This document shows, one piece after another, positions 37,719 through 47,720 of a stretch of 64,000 bases of DNA. Position numbers and translations under genes: made by a program. The stretch is from Lotmaria passim (Eukaryota > Euglenozoa > Kinetoplastea > Trypanosomatida > Trypanosomatidae). The DNA lies in the NCBI GenBank assembly GCA_037349495.1, contig CP140220.1, positions 186,001 to 250,000 of the forward strand. Direction: 5' to 3'. Under the pieces are notes generated by a model, which was given only the letters and a program-made list of their open reading frames with translations, did not search any database and was not told the origin of the DNA. The number at the start of each line of letters is the position of its first letter. The first letter of the stretch is position 1.

Positions 37719-37798
37719 CGTTTAAGAGTAATATGCAAAAAAAAAAAAGAACAATAAAAAAAAAGACTGCACCAGATAAGCTAAAAGGTGTTATAGAG

Positions 37799-37822
37799 GT
37801 GTGTGTGTGTGTGTGTGTGTGT
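37799..37822. repeat. (GT)12 microsatellite
   Basis: A dinucleotide GT run in the predicted leader of the coiled-coil gene, read as CA on the coding strand. Confidence 0.9.
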
Positions 37823-37842
37823 TTCTATGTATGTTATGCGTT

Positions 37843-37870
37843 CTGCGAAGCAGTAAGAGAAAAAAAAAAA
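37843..37870 (-). promoter_or_regulatory. Predicted spliced-leader acceptor of the coiled-coil gene
   Basis: On the coding strand a T run is followed by ctcttactgcttcgcag. The AG at 37844-37843 gives a leader of about 124 nt that contains a (CA)n run and no ATG before 37718. Confidence 0.55.
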
Positions 37871-40074
37871 CAGTGTGTCCCGATGTGTTGTAGAGTGCTG
37901 ATTCTATGTGAAGCCTTCTATGAAAATGAAAGACAAGCCAACGTCGTGTGATCCAAAGTAGTCCTCTTGCTGCTTGATATCTATGCAAATCCCTCAAAAG
38001 CAGAATAATAATAATAATAATCACAGGAGATCTCAAAAACAAAGCAAGGGCTTTTGTTCTATGTACGTATAAAATGAAAAAAAGTGTGTGTATTCAGTCC
38101 GAGATGATCGCTGAAGACAGACTTTGTGCCTGTAGAGCGAAAACACGGAAGTAAGAAAAAAGAGTCAGAAGAAGCAAATCGACTTGCAAAGCAACCTCAA
38201 GCATCGGTCTTGAGCACACACAGATACGCACACATACAGCTATATGATGATTTCCTTTAACGGATAGAAACAGACGCTAGCACCCGGTCAGAGAACCTTC
38301 TGATAAAAAAAGAACAGTTTCCAGGTACGAAAGTGAAAAACTGCCTGGCTTGCAAGTGTTGTTGTCTTGTTGTTGTTGTTGTTGTTTTTTATTTTCTTCT
38401 CTCCGTTTCTCTTCACCGAAGAAAGGCACGAGACACACCATGTATGGATGACTTTCAGCGTTGCTTACCACTGCCGCGTTGTATACCGCTGATGGGGAGG
38501 AATGCGAAAACCTCCGTCGACAACCGAGAAAAAAAAAAAAAGAGAGGGCTCCACTGCAGTGCCTGCCATCCTTACTGTTTCACCCCTCCCTTCCCCCTCC
38601 TTTTTTGTTTTGCCTGTTCCTCTTTTCTGTATTTTTATATTGTTGTTGACTTATTCAGCCTACCTGTCACAGGTTTATTTCAAGCCTCTTTCTCCTATTC
38701 CATAATGAGAAGTCTACGAAAAAAAAAAAAGGTAACATTGTATTTCGAAAAGCAAAAAAAAAAAAAAAAATCGCACGTGCGCGCACACACACAGACAGAC
38801 AGACAGAGAGAGAGAGAGAGAGAACCAGGCGATGAGGGGTATAGCACAGACGAGCGGCACCAAAATGCGCCTCTGCAAACTAACACAAAAATAAGCAAAC
38901 AAAGTAAAAATAAAAAAAAAAAAAAGAGGGAGAAAGCTCAACTGTGAGCCACGTCTATGACGACGACAGAGGGGAAGAGAGTAAAAAAAAAAAAAAATGG
39001 GAAACTATATAAAAAAAAAAAAAAGAAGCTTCAATAATAAAATAACAGTAAAAAAAAAAAAAAGAGTAGCCGTCTTTGAAATAAAGACAAGTCAACGGCT
39101 TTCAAATAGCCGAAGGGGAAAAAAAAAAAGCTTTTATAAAGGAGAGAGAAGAACAACAAAAAAAAAAAAACAAGATTGTATGTTTATAGAATTTGAGGAG
39201 AAAAAAAAAAACAAGGGAGATAGCAAAGGTCTCGAGAAAAAAAAAAAAAAGCACTGCCTTGCCCAGTATTTGCTGCCTGTTCCTATTATAGCGGCTTCTG
39301 CTTTTTTTTTTTTTTGTGTGTGTGTGTGTGTTTGAACGTCTCCCCATCCTTCCATAAGGGCGTACATCAGCCTACCTTTCCTCACTTACAACACTAACAA
39401 TAATAATAATAATAATTAGGTAAAAAGGAAGCGACGTGCTGGCAGTTTTTAGAGAGAAAAAAACAGAGAGTTGTCCCATGATGGGCCACTTCTTCTTACT
39501 CACATCGCTGCTGTCGTTCATGTTACTGTTATTGTTGCTGTTTCTCCTTTCAGATTCAACTGTTTTCTGTCGTTGTTGTTGTTTTTCCTTCGTTAGCCCC
39601 TCTAAGATCAAAAAAAAAAAAGGTAGGCAAAAAAGACAGCGTTGTGGGTTTAGAAACTCAGGAAATGTGCTTCTGCTGTTTTTTTTTTGTTGTTGTTGTG
39701 TGTTTTGTGTTTTGTGTATTTTCTGCTCTAAAGCATAAAAAAAAAAAGAAGAAAGAGAGAAAAAAAAAAAAGAAGGCACAATTCCGACAAAAAAAAAAAT
39801 ATGCGAATCAAACTGGAAAGAAGACCACACACAAAAAAAAAAAAACGACGTCAAACGCGTAGCGGGAGAGGGGGAAGGAGGTCAAGCAGGAGGACGAAGA
39901 ACGATAGACACAGCAGAAGAACTTCTCAAAAATATAAATAAAAAAAAAAGAAGATACTCTCATCTCCTGAGAGACAACGTGTATAGTGAAAATTTGCTTC
40001 CGTCCTTCCCATTAAACTCCATGTTTGACCTTTTTTTTTTCCTCTCTTTCTTTCTTCTTCTTTCCTCGTTTTAC

Positions 40075-41103
40075 TCACAAACGCGATGCAGCTAACTTCG
40101 GGATGTCGTTCAAATCTACATTACCGCCGGATAGCACGATACACACGCGTCGGTAGTTGCCCAGCTGTGGTGGGCAGGACAGCACCGCTGCCACGGCAAT
40201 CGCCGCGTTCGTGTCCACCACCAACTTGCACCGCTCGTACACGTAGCGGAAGGCGTACTTCATCTGGTCCGGCGTCACGTGGATCACACCATCAACGTAG
40301 CGGTCAATGTAGCGCGTCGCTAAGTGCGTGAGCGGGGTGCGGATGCCGTGCTTGTTGCCGCGCGCCGTCGCCTCATGGTGTGGGTGGTTTGCCGGCTCCT
40401 GGCGTGCCTCCAGCGACTCCCCACGCTTGAAGTCGGTGTACCAGTTCGGCGGCTCCACCAGCTCCGCGGCGAAGACGCCCACGTGCGGCTTCATACCCTT
40501 CACCGCGATGGCCACGCCCGACAGGAGCGCACCACCACCGACCGGCACCACAACGCAGTCCACGGAGCAGTCCGTCTGCAGCATTAACTCAATCCCCGCC
40601 GTGCCGTGGCCGATGATGATGGCCTCGTCGTCGTAAGGATTCACCACAATGGCTCGGTTCTGCGTCTTGCCGGCCGGCCGGCTGAACTCCTTGAACAGCT
40701 TCGCCTCCAGGTCCACCCGATTCTTCAGGTCTGGCTTGCAGTAGTAGTAGTTTCCCTTGTAGTGATGAATGCTGCGCGTGATGAGCGCGTTGGTGTCCTC
40801 AGGTACGACGATGTGCGCCTTGCTCTGGAAGTTGCTTGCCGCGCAGGACAGCGCCGCCCCACCGTTGCCGCTGCTGTGCGTGATGAAGTTGTTGATACCA
40901 AGGTCCACCTCTTTTGCCCGAATCACGCGATACGTCATGCCGCGGATGTGATAGCTGCCGGTGCGCTGCAAGTTCTCGCACTTGAGCATGACGCTCTCGT
41001 GGCGGGTCTTGTTGCGCAGCGCGTTGCTTGAGATCACTGGCGTCTCGTATACGTAGCCGTCCAGCGTCTTGCGGGCTGACATGATGTCACTGAAGGTAGG
41101 CAT
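40075..41103 (-). CDS. Threonine dehydratase / serine racemase-fold protein, probable pseudoenzyme
   Basis: A 342-residue protein of fold-type II PLP enzymes, close to the usual 320-340 residues. Family landmarks occur in order: 'ENLQRTGSYHIRG' near residue 50, 'HSSGNGGAAL' near 80, 'VVVPVGGGALLSG' (phosphate loop) near 190, and 'VLSGGNVDL' near the C-terminus, whose Ser contacts the pyridine nitrogen. The family's Schiff-base lysine belongs in the first motif, normally '(S)FKIRG'; here His stands in its place, and the codon reads CAC. The His after Asn in 'SSGNHG' is also replaced, by Gly. PLP could still bind non-covalently, but normal dehydratase or racemase chemistry is unlikely. A regulatory or structural role is possible. 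The frame opens 6 codons upstream at a GTG; ATG 41103 was chosen. The sequence has no disrupting frameshift. Confidence 0.9.
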   Translation of the reverse strand: MPTFSDIMSARKTLDGYVYETPVISSNALRNKTRHESVMLKCENLQRTGSYHIRGMTYRVIRAKEVDLGINNFITHSSGNGGAALSCAASNFQSKAHIVVPEDTNALITRSIHHYKGNYYYCKPDLKNRVDLEAKLFKEFSRPAGKTQNRAIVVNPYDDEAIIIGHGTAGIELMLQTDCSVDCVVVPVGGGALLSGVAIAVKGMKPHVGVFAAELVEPPNWYTDFKRGESLEARQEPANHPHHEATARGNKHGIRTPLTHLATRYIDRYVDGVIHVTPDQMKYAFRYVYERCKLVVDTNAAIAVAAVLSCPPQLGNYRRVCIVLSGGNVDLNDIPKLAASRL

Positions 41104-41933
41104 TTTCTTTGAGAGTTTCACACAATGTGAAAGTTGACAGGCAAAACAATCCGAGAAACAGACAGAGGAAAAAATGGAGGGAAAGCCTGGTCGAGCCGGG
41201 GGTGCGTTTAGACAGAATAAACAGAGACACTAATCGTAAAGGCCAACAAGCCAGAGACGCGGGTGTGTCTGTGTGTGTGTGTGTGTGTGTGTAAGTGGGT
41301 GGGTGGCTCGTGTGTATAAGTGAAAAAGAGTGTAAAAAGGGGGGAAAAAAAAAAAGAGAGCACTGACTTGCTATTTGGTTCGTAAACACCAAGATAGATA
41401 CGCGTCGTCTGTGAGCTTGCGGATATGAAGCGCTGAGAGGGGGTAGATGTATAACTCTACAGGCGAAAGGACAAAGACGGCCTTTTGAGAACAACAATAA
41501 CAAGAGAAACAGCTGAAAAAGAGAAGGAGAAAAAAAAACGGTGATAATTATGATGACGGAAGGAGTCGCGTGACCATGTAGAACTGCGTGCAGAGAAAAC
41601 AGAGAACGAAAGAGAGCAAAGCAGGAGAGAAAAAGAAAAACTGGTGAGCACGGAACTGAAGTTCGACTAAACAACCGTTCAAGCACAGCACATATGCACG
41701 TAAACGTTACAAAGCCAGCCCGAGCTGCACGTCACGGACGTCGCTCTTGGCTGCTCAAATCTGCTTTGCGTTACTGTTATTATCGTTATTATTGTTATTA
41801 TTACTATTATTATTATCCCATAACATGTGTAAACTGCGAGTGGCTCCTCGGCCACCCCGTAAGACAAGAACAGAGAGGAGCAACAGCACAATAATAATAA
41901 CAATAAGAAAAAAAAATAAAAAAAAACTGGCTG
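41104..41933. other. Spacer between the YEATS gene and the dehydratase-like gene
   Basis: About 830 bases holding the YEATS 3' UTR and the dehydratase-like leader. It has a GT run near 41272-41292 and an ATT-type repeat near 41771-41818. A minus-strand frame here (41087-41686) is leader sequence, rich in Leu, Phe and Ser from pyrimidine tracts. Confidence 0.7.
41307..41360 (-). promoter_or_regulatory. Predicted spliced-leader acceptor of the dehydratase-like gene
   Basis: On the coding strand a T/C tract is followed by the first AG at 41308-41307. The leader of about 200 nt includes a (CA)n run and has no ATG before 41103. Confidence 0.45.
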
Positions 41934-44900
41934 TTACAGCTCCTCCAAAACAGCCGCCGCCTGTCGCCGCGCCACCTCCACTCGCATCGCCGCGATCGAC
42001 GTCTCCAGCGCCGCCCTCCACGACAACAGCTGCTTCACATCCCCATCATGGCCAAAGCTGCCGCGTGTCTGTCCATCCCGCAGCATCGACGCCATCAGTG
42101 ACTCCTGATGTGCGTAACCGCTGCTACTGCCACCACCACCGCTTGCGTGCGACGGGTGATGCGTTGTCGCAGTTGCCACAGTAGGTGGAGCGACTGTGCC
42201 GCCTGTGTTTAGCAAACCGGCTTGAGAGGCAACGTTGGTAGAGCCCAACGAGGAAGCAAAGAGCGAGTTGACGGAGGTGGCGGAGATGGCGGAGGTGTTG
42301 GAGGTGGAGGAAGAAGGCGCGGCTTGTACCGGGGGTGACGACGTCCCGTGCGCCGAGCCACTCGCAGTGGAGACGAGGGCGAGGCTACGCAAAACAGCAA
42401 TGCCGGTGTCCGTGCTGCGCAGCGAGCACAACGGGTACGCATGTGAGAGATGCACTGGAGACGACCGCAGCGCCGACGTCACTGTGTTTTGCCACACGCA
42501 CGCCTCGGTGGAGTTCTTGTCGATCGCTTTGCCTTCCTCGTCTTCCGACTCCTGAAGCGCGGACGTCGCCCACACCGGCTCATTCTTGACCGCCGTTGCC
42601 GCTGCCCCAGCCGCGGACACCGTCGAGCTGCCCGCGCTGGGTTGCGGCAACGGCGGCGTGATGCAAAGCGTCGCAATGCCACGGCAAAGGTCTGCCCAGA
42701 CGGCCGTCCCGATCTCCTCCGCACGCGGCAACAAGAGGTCAAAGAAGACATCGTGTGCGGTGACAGAGGGCAGCCGCATCAGCACGGAGGCGAGGTCGTA
42801 CTCGAACGCGGTCACCCACCCAGCCTCGTCGCCGCGCTGCACTGCTGCGCCTCCGTCGTTCCCTTCGGCTTTCACGCGAGGGCTAAACCTCGCCGCGTGA
42901 CGCGTTACGTTTTCAGCCTTTCCATGCTCCTGCACTTCCTCCGACGCCGACATGGGCGTCGCACACGCGTACATGCACCGCGGAGAAGCAGCGGCGGCGG
43001 CAACGCCAAAGAGTTCCCGGCGGGTGTCCTGCAGCGACAGCGCCAGCCACCCCTCCTCCTCGGCGCTGCGGGCCGCGCTGCTCAGGAACGCGGCCGTGTA
43101 GGCCGTGTCGCGCTCGATGCCGTTGCCGTAGTCCAAAACCTGCGGCCAGGAAGAGATGCCGCCCGGGTGTCCCAGCGTCTGCGCCTCGACGTTTGTCAGC
43201 GGCGGCATCGACGCACTCGGTTGCTGTTCTGCGGAAACGGCAGAGGACGGCGTGTTCAGGTCGAGAGAAAGCTGCCGACGCAGCGTCGCGCGTAGGTGGC
43301 CCTCCAGCTTGCTCGCCGCCTCCACCACACGCCGCAGGTTCGCGCAGGCTGCTGCCGCAGATGTCGTCCGGCCCCCTGCGGCGGTCGTGCATGAAGCGCC
43401 TGTGTTCGCCGCCACCGCCTCCTTCTCCTGCAGCGCCGTCACGTCGCCGAACGCCTCCAGTGGAAGCACAAGTTCGTCGTACTGCTCCGTCACGACGGGT
43501 TCGGCGACCATCGTGTAGCCGAGCAGCTCCGGCCGTGGACCTTGCGTGCGCGGGTCACGCGCGGGCGGGATGGCTGCCGGGTAGCGCGGGCGGTGACTAA
43601 ATCGTAGCAGATGCTGCAGCACCACCACGTTGCCGCCGTGGCCGACGTGCACCTCCGCAAACGGCTTCTTCGCCCCTGCAGCGCCTCCCGCAGCCACACC
43701 ACCTGCCCCGGTGGGGCTGCCAGGAGTGCTGCCTCGTCCACCAGACCCTGCGGCAGAGGCGGCAGCAGTCGCTTTGCTTGTCGCCGCAGCTCTGGCGGAC
43801 ACTCCAAAACGGTGTGGACGACGTCCCGGGCCACGCCGAGGTGACCGCGAGGCGTGAGACGAATCAGAGGACGTTGTGGCGGCTGTGTTACTCCTATGCC
43901 CTCTGCCTGCGTACCCAGCACGATGATTCATCTCACTCGCCACAACGCGGACCTCCTCCCCTCCACCCACGCCGACGCCTCCGTCTGCGGCTCGTGCTGC
44001 GTGGTCAACGGTGCCGCTGTCACTACTGCTGCCCGTGCCGGTGGTAATCGCTGCCGCGGAAGCACAACCACCACCACCACCACCAGTCCAGTCCAGGGAA
44101 GCTACACTCGGCGTTTTGCAGCCACTGCAAGAAGAGGAGGTGGAGACGTTCGTAGGCGTTGCTGGCTTGGCAGGGAACGGAGAAGTAGAAGAAGTGGCCG
44201 TGGTGACGACTTGATGAGCGGGGCTGGCTCGACGGCTCTCTTCATTTTCGCTATCCGCCTGGCTCATCCCTCCTCCAATCAAACCTTCACCACCATTGCT
44301 ACCCACAGAAGCACCCCCTCCTCCACCTCTTTCTCCTCCGGCTACACATCTCGTTGCGTTGCCATCGTCTTGACTAGATGCGTCCACGGCGTTCGAAAAA
44401 CCGCGTCCATTGTTCTCCGCATCGCCGTCCGCCTCCCCGTCACTTTCGTCCTTATTACTGTTACTATCGCTGTTGCTGCTGCTGCTGCTGCTCTCACTGG
44501 CAGATGTGCTGTCACACGTAACCAAGTGCAGTGGGAGGTACGGGCTGCGGTAGTACATCATGCGTGCTCCGCTGTTCGAGTTGATGTCGAGCAAACTGTC
44601 GTACTGCAACTGATGCCGCAGCTCCGACAGCGGTCGTGCCGGGGTGGGGGGAATCGTGCCGGAGGTGGTTGGGAGTGGGGTGGCCAGCGCCGTCCACAAG
44701 TTGTTCGGTCCGCGCACGCCACCCGTGATAAAGGTCGAGACCGGATCGTGCGGCTTCGTCCCGCGGCCGTCCGTTGTCTGCATTATGGTGCGCCCGTTAA
44801 AGCCGCAGTAGTACTGGAGCAGCTGATCCTGCACGTGCCGGGCTTGCACGGTCTGCCCTGGCACCTTCAGGTGCACGTGTATGGACACAATAAACTCCCC

Positions 44901-47720
44901 CCAGCCCACCTCGGTGAGCTCGAAAGGCGCGGAGTGGACCACGCGCACGCAGGGCACGAAGCTCTCGTCCAACACAAAGACTACCTTCTCGATGAAGTCG
45001 GATAAGTAGTCGTTTGGTGCTGCAGCGGAGGTGCTGAGGGTGGACGTCTGCGACTCGCTCAGCAGCCCGGCAGAGACGCCCGTCGGCAAGCCGTCATGCT
45101 GGGCGAGGGAGGGGGAAGACGGGGAGAGGGGGTTTGGGTTGGCCACCTCCTCTGGGTGTCCGTTCCACAGCCCACGCACGTAGACGGTCCACTGGTGGCT
45201 CTTGTCTTTGCTTTCCGGGTTGACGAGCTGGACGCAGCCGCCGACGACGAGAGGGATAATGAGGGACTGGTTTGGGTAGCACCAGTCGAACGGCGGCGAT
45301 GACGAAGACGGTGAAAGTCGATGGCGTTCTCCAGACTTGGCGGCGTGGTTGCTGCCCGCTGCGTTCACCGACGCTGGACCTGCGTCGTCGTTGCCGTCGT
45401 CGACCTCCTGCTTCACGGATGAACCTTCGCCTTTCAAGGACGAGCCCCCACTGTTTGCCTTCAAACGTCGCCAACACTCAAGCGTCGCTGCTGGGGAGCG
45501 GTACACGCGCATCCCGGGCAGCACCCACGGCCCATACGGGTGACTCAGCAGCAGCGACGGCGTACGGTGAAAGCCGGCACGCCACGCCGCCACAGTCAGT
45601 TGAGCCTGCCGGCAGAGCTGGGCAGCGTCTCCCGTCTCTGACAAGGCAGCTTTAATCGCTGGCACGAGTTCTGCTGTTGTTTCAGCAGAGGCTGAGGCGG
45701 CAGCCGTCGCACTCGCAGCTGCCGCGGCAGCCACGTATGACGAAACGCTGCGGAGGAGCTCAAACAGCGACGACTGCAGGTGAGGGTGGTCGGCCAGAGC
45801 AACGGGCAGGCTGTTCCATGCGTAACGCGGCCGCGCTGGGGTGCTGTCACTGTTTAAGAAACACGACGCGCTGGATGCCGCCGCGGTAGAGGCGAGTGCG
45901 CCTGAGCTGCTGCTGCCCCCGGTCTTCGCCTTCTCGTCCCGCGCTTCCGTGGACGCAGGTACGGGCGTGATGGCCGCAGCTGGATAGTACACGTTGTAGG
46001 TCAACCGCACCGGCCGTCGCTGTGCATGTGGCACCTGTTCCTGCTGCTCCTCCTCCGGTAGCCTCTGTAGCCGCTGCTGCTGCTGTTCGAGCGCGGCCAC
46101 GTTTCTCGCACGCGTCGTGCTCATCGTGACTGCACCAGGACCTGCTCGTGCGGTTTTCCAGGTCCGATCTTCCGCGTCACCACCAACGCTCGACGGGGCA
46201 GCCGCCGTGGTCGGTGTGGCGTGCGGCGACGAAGAAGGGGAGCGGCTGCGCTTCATCGTCACCGCCTCGCCCATCACAGCCACCGCTGCGGCGGCACCGC
46301 GTCGGCCACGCGCACTGACAGCCGAGACGCTCGCGTCATCCAGCCCGGTGATGGAGACGGCTGGTGCGCCGTCCGTCATCGCTGTTGCTGCGGTGGAAGC
46401 TGGAGCGTTGTTCGCGGCAGCCGGTGTCTCTGCCTCGACGTCGGAACGACGACGACGACCGCCGCGGCGCGGCTTCACCTCCTCTGCCACCAGTACAGCT
46501 TCCGTCTTGGCACTGCGGCGTGTCTTGCGAGCTGTCTTGTCGGCTGTAAGTGGCGCGCCACCACCGCCGGAGGCTGCAGCTGCCGCCGCCGCCGCCACTG
46601 CCGCCGCGAACGCGATCTGCTGACTCTTCGGTGGTCGCCCGCGCTTTCGCTTGATCGGGATTCCATCTGGTGTAAAGAGAAGCGGCGTACGACTGGACCG
46701 ACGTGTCGGCTTCGGCTCGGCCGTGACGGCGGGAGAAGCAGCCGCAGTAGTGGCCGTGGATGCAAGCGAGGTCGTCGAAGTGGAGGATCCTCGCGTGCTG
46801 CCCCGGCTGCCACCGCGACCACGTCCGCGGCCACGCCCTCGTCCCGCGCCCGTCGCCGCAGTGGTGGTCGACGCCGCGGCGGCGCTGCGGCGGCGTCCGC
46901 CACGTCGAAGGCGCGTGGTGGCAATGGTGCTGGCGGTGGCACTTGACGTCTCCCCGTCGCTCTCGCCCTCCGCCTTCGCGTCCTCCTCCTCCTCCGCATT
47001 TCCGCTGTAGTCGTCCGCATCCGCGTTCTCGCTGCTGCCCCCCTCATTCGACGACGCGTCCTCACTGTCGTCGTCGCTGACGGTGAACGCAGCACTGCTG
47101 TCGTTCTCTCCCTCCCTGTCGCTGCCGGAGCTGCCGACCCCTGTCACCACCTCCTCCTCCTCCTCCTCCTCTTCCCCTTCCTGTCCGTCCTCGTCGTTTT
47201 CTTCATCAGCCCCGCCCTCCACTTCACCCTTCGAGGTACGCGCCTTTGCCGCTGCCGTGCCGCCACGCCTATGACCACTTCCCCCGGTGGGACCAGAGGA
47301 GGCAACGCCGCCGCGACTTCGGCCACGGCCTCGGCCTCGTCCCCGGCTTCGTCCACCAACCGGAGCCGCCACGGCAGATACCGCCGCCGACGACGCACTG
47401 CCTCCACTACCGCCACCTACGGCAGTCCCGCTGTTGCCGCTCTCCGTCACAACCAATGACGCAGGGGCTGCAGAGGCCAACGTGTCCAGCGTAATTCGGT
47501 TGCCGCTTGTGTCGGTACAATCGTACTGACGGGCTAGCACGCGTGGTGTCAGGGCCGAAGCCGCCGCGGAGGCAGCCGCCGTAGACGAGGAGGCGGAGAT
47601 AGCAGTGGAGACGAGGTCGGCGACGGTGGCGTGGGCCGCGGCGTGCAGCGTGACGTGTGAGACGTGGTTATCGAGGTGCAGTTCCACGCTTTTCGAGCTA
47701 CCATCACCTGAGTTATACAT
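41934..47720 (-). CDS. Giant YEATS-domain chromatin protein with AT-hooks
   Basis: A 1,928-residue protein. The YEATS domain spans about residues 820-965: 'SHQWTVYVRG', 'DFIEKVVFVLDESF', 'PFELTEVGWGEF' and 'SIHVHL'. YEATS domains read acylated lysines on histones within acetyltransferase and remodeller complexes. The pocket keeps Ser-Phe and Trp-Gly-Glu-Phe, but the His before 'ESF' in AF9 and GAS41 is Asp here. About 65 low-complexity residues are inserted between the first two strands. AT-hook-like motifs occur near residues 125 and 292 (GRGRGR) and 355 ('KRKRGRPPKSQ'), suggesting binding to the DNA minor groove. Residues 1-90 may form a ubiquitin-like fold. The last 35 residues look helical, like the C-terminal coiled coil of Yaf9. 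Acidic and Ser-rich stretches fill the rest. The frame opens upstream at GTG 47795; ATG 47720 follows the acceptor directly. Confidence 0.88.
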   Translation of the reverse strand: MYNSGDGSSKSVELHLDNHVSHVTLHAAAHATVADLVSTAISASSSTAAASAAASALTPRVLARQYDCTDTSGNRITLDTLASAAPASLVVTESGNSGTAVGGGSGGSASSAAVSAVAAPVGGRSRGRGRGRGRSRGGVASSGPTGGSGHRRGGTAAAKARTSKGEVEGGADEENDEDGQEGEEEEEEEEVVTGVGSSGSDREGENDSSAAFTVSDDDSEDASSNEGGSSENADADDYSGNAEEEEDAKAEGESDGETSSATASTIATTRLRRGGRRRSAAAASTTTAATGAGRGRGRGRGRGGSRGSTRGSSTSTTSLASTATTAAASPAVTAEPKPTRRSSRTPLLFTPDGIPIKRKRGRPPKSQQIAFAAAVAAAAAAAASGGGGAPLTADKTARKTRRSAKTEAVLVAEEVKPRRGGRRRRSDVEAETPAAANNAPASTAATAMTDGAPAVSITGLDDASVSAVSARGRRGAAAAVAVMGEAVTMKRSRSPSSSPHATPTTAAAPSSVGGDAEDRTWKTARAGPGAVTMSTTRARNVAALEQQQQRLQRLPEEEQQEQVPHAQRRPVRLTYNVYYPAAAITPVPASTEARDEKAKTGGSSSSGALASTAAASSASCFLNSDSTPARPRYAWNSLPVALADHPHLQSSLFELLRSVSSYVAAAAAASATAAASASAETTAELVPAIKAALSETGDAAQLCRQAQLTVAAWRAGFHRTPSLLLSHPYGPWVLPGMRVYRSPAATLECWRRLKANSGGSSLKGEGSSVKQEVDDGNDDAGPASVNAAGSNHAAKSGERHRLSPSSSSPPFDWCYPNQSLIIPLVVGGCVQLVNPESKDKSHQWTVYVRGLWNGHPEEVANPNPLSPSSPSLAQHDGLPTGVSAGLLSESQTSTLSTSAAAPNDYLSDFIEKVVFVLDESFVPCVRVVHSAPFELTEVGWGEFIVSIHVHLKVPGQTVQARHVQDQLLQYYCGFNGRTIMQTTDGRGTKPHDPVSTFITGGVRGPNNLWTALATPLPTTSGTIPPTPARPLSELRHQLQYDSLLDINSNSGARMMYYRSPYLPLHLVTCDSTSASESSSSSSNSDSNSNKDESDGEADGDAENNGRGFSNAVDASSQDDGNATRCVAGGERGGGGGASVGSNGGEGLIGGGMSQADSENEESRRASPAHQVVTTATSSTSPFPAKPATPTNVSTSSSCSGCKTPSVASLDWTGGGGGGCASAAAITTGTGSSSDSGTVDHAARAADGGVGVGGGEEVRVVASEMNHRAGYAGRGHRSNTAATTSSDSSHASRSPRRGPGRRPHRFGVSARAAATSKATAAASAAGSGGRGSTPGSPTGAGGVAAGGAAGAKKPFAEVHVGHGGNVVVLQHLLRFSHRPRYPAAIPPARDPRTQGPRPELLGYTMVAEPVVTEQYDELVLPLEAFGDVTALQEKEAVAANTGASCTTAAGGRTTSAAAACANLRRVVEAASKLEGHLRATLRRQLSLDLNTPSSAVSAEQQPSASMPPLTNVEAQTLGHPGGISSWPQVLDYGNGIERDTAYTAAFLSSAARSAEEEGWLALSLQDTRRELFGVAAAAASPRCMYACATPMSASEEVQEHGKAENVTRHAARFSPRVKAEGNDGGAAVQRGDEAGWVTAFEYDLASVLMRLPSVTAHDVFFDLLLPRAEEIGTAVWADLCRGIATLCITPPLPQPSAGSSTVSAAGAAATAVKNEPVWATSALQESEDEEGKAIDKNSTEACVWQNTVTSALRSSPVHLSHAYPLCSLRSTDTGIAVLRSLALVSTASGSAHGTSSPPVQAAPSSSTSNTSAISATSVNSLFASSLGSTNVASQAGLLNTGGTVAPPTVATATTHHPSHASGGGGSSSGYAHQESLMASMLRDGQTRGSFGHDGDVKQLLSWRAALETSIAAMRVEVARRQAAAVLEEL

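Larger units (their letters stand above)
37719..40074. other. Spacer between the dehydratase-like gene and the coiled-coil gene
   Basis: A 2.4-kb AT-rich spacer, probably mostly 3' UTR of the dehydratase-like gene. It holds A/T homopolymers, GAGA near 38809-38822, TG runs and TAA repeats. The longest plus-strand frame (38333-38947) translates into Lys, Phe and Cys runs and is not credible as a gene. Confidence 0.7.

Noticed and set aside
38333-38947. Plus-strand frame of 204 codons
   Set aside because: It lies in a spacer and is made of homopolymer translations; no codon bias like the real genes.
41087-41686. Minus-strand frame of 199 codons upstream of the dehydratase-like gene
   Set aside because: It overlaps the leader and its pyrimidine tracts; composition is Leu/Phe/Ser without domains.
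43854-45005. Plus-strand frame of 383 codons
   Set aside because: It is antisense to the YEATS domain, which is a clear match on the minus strand.
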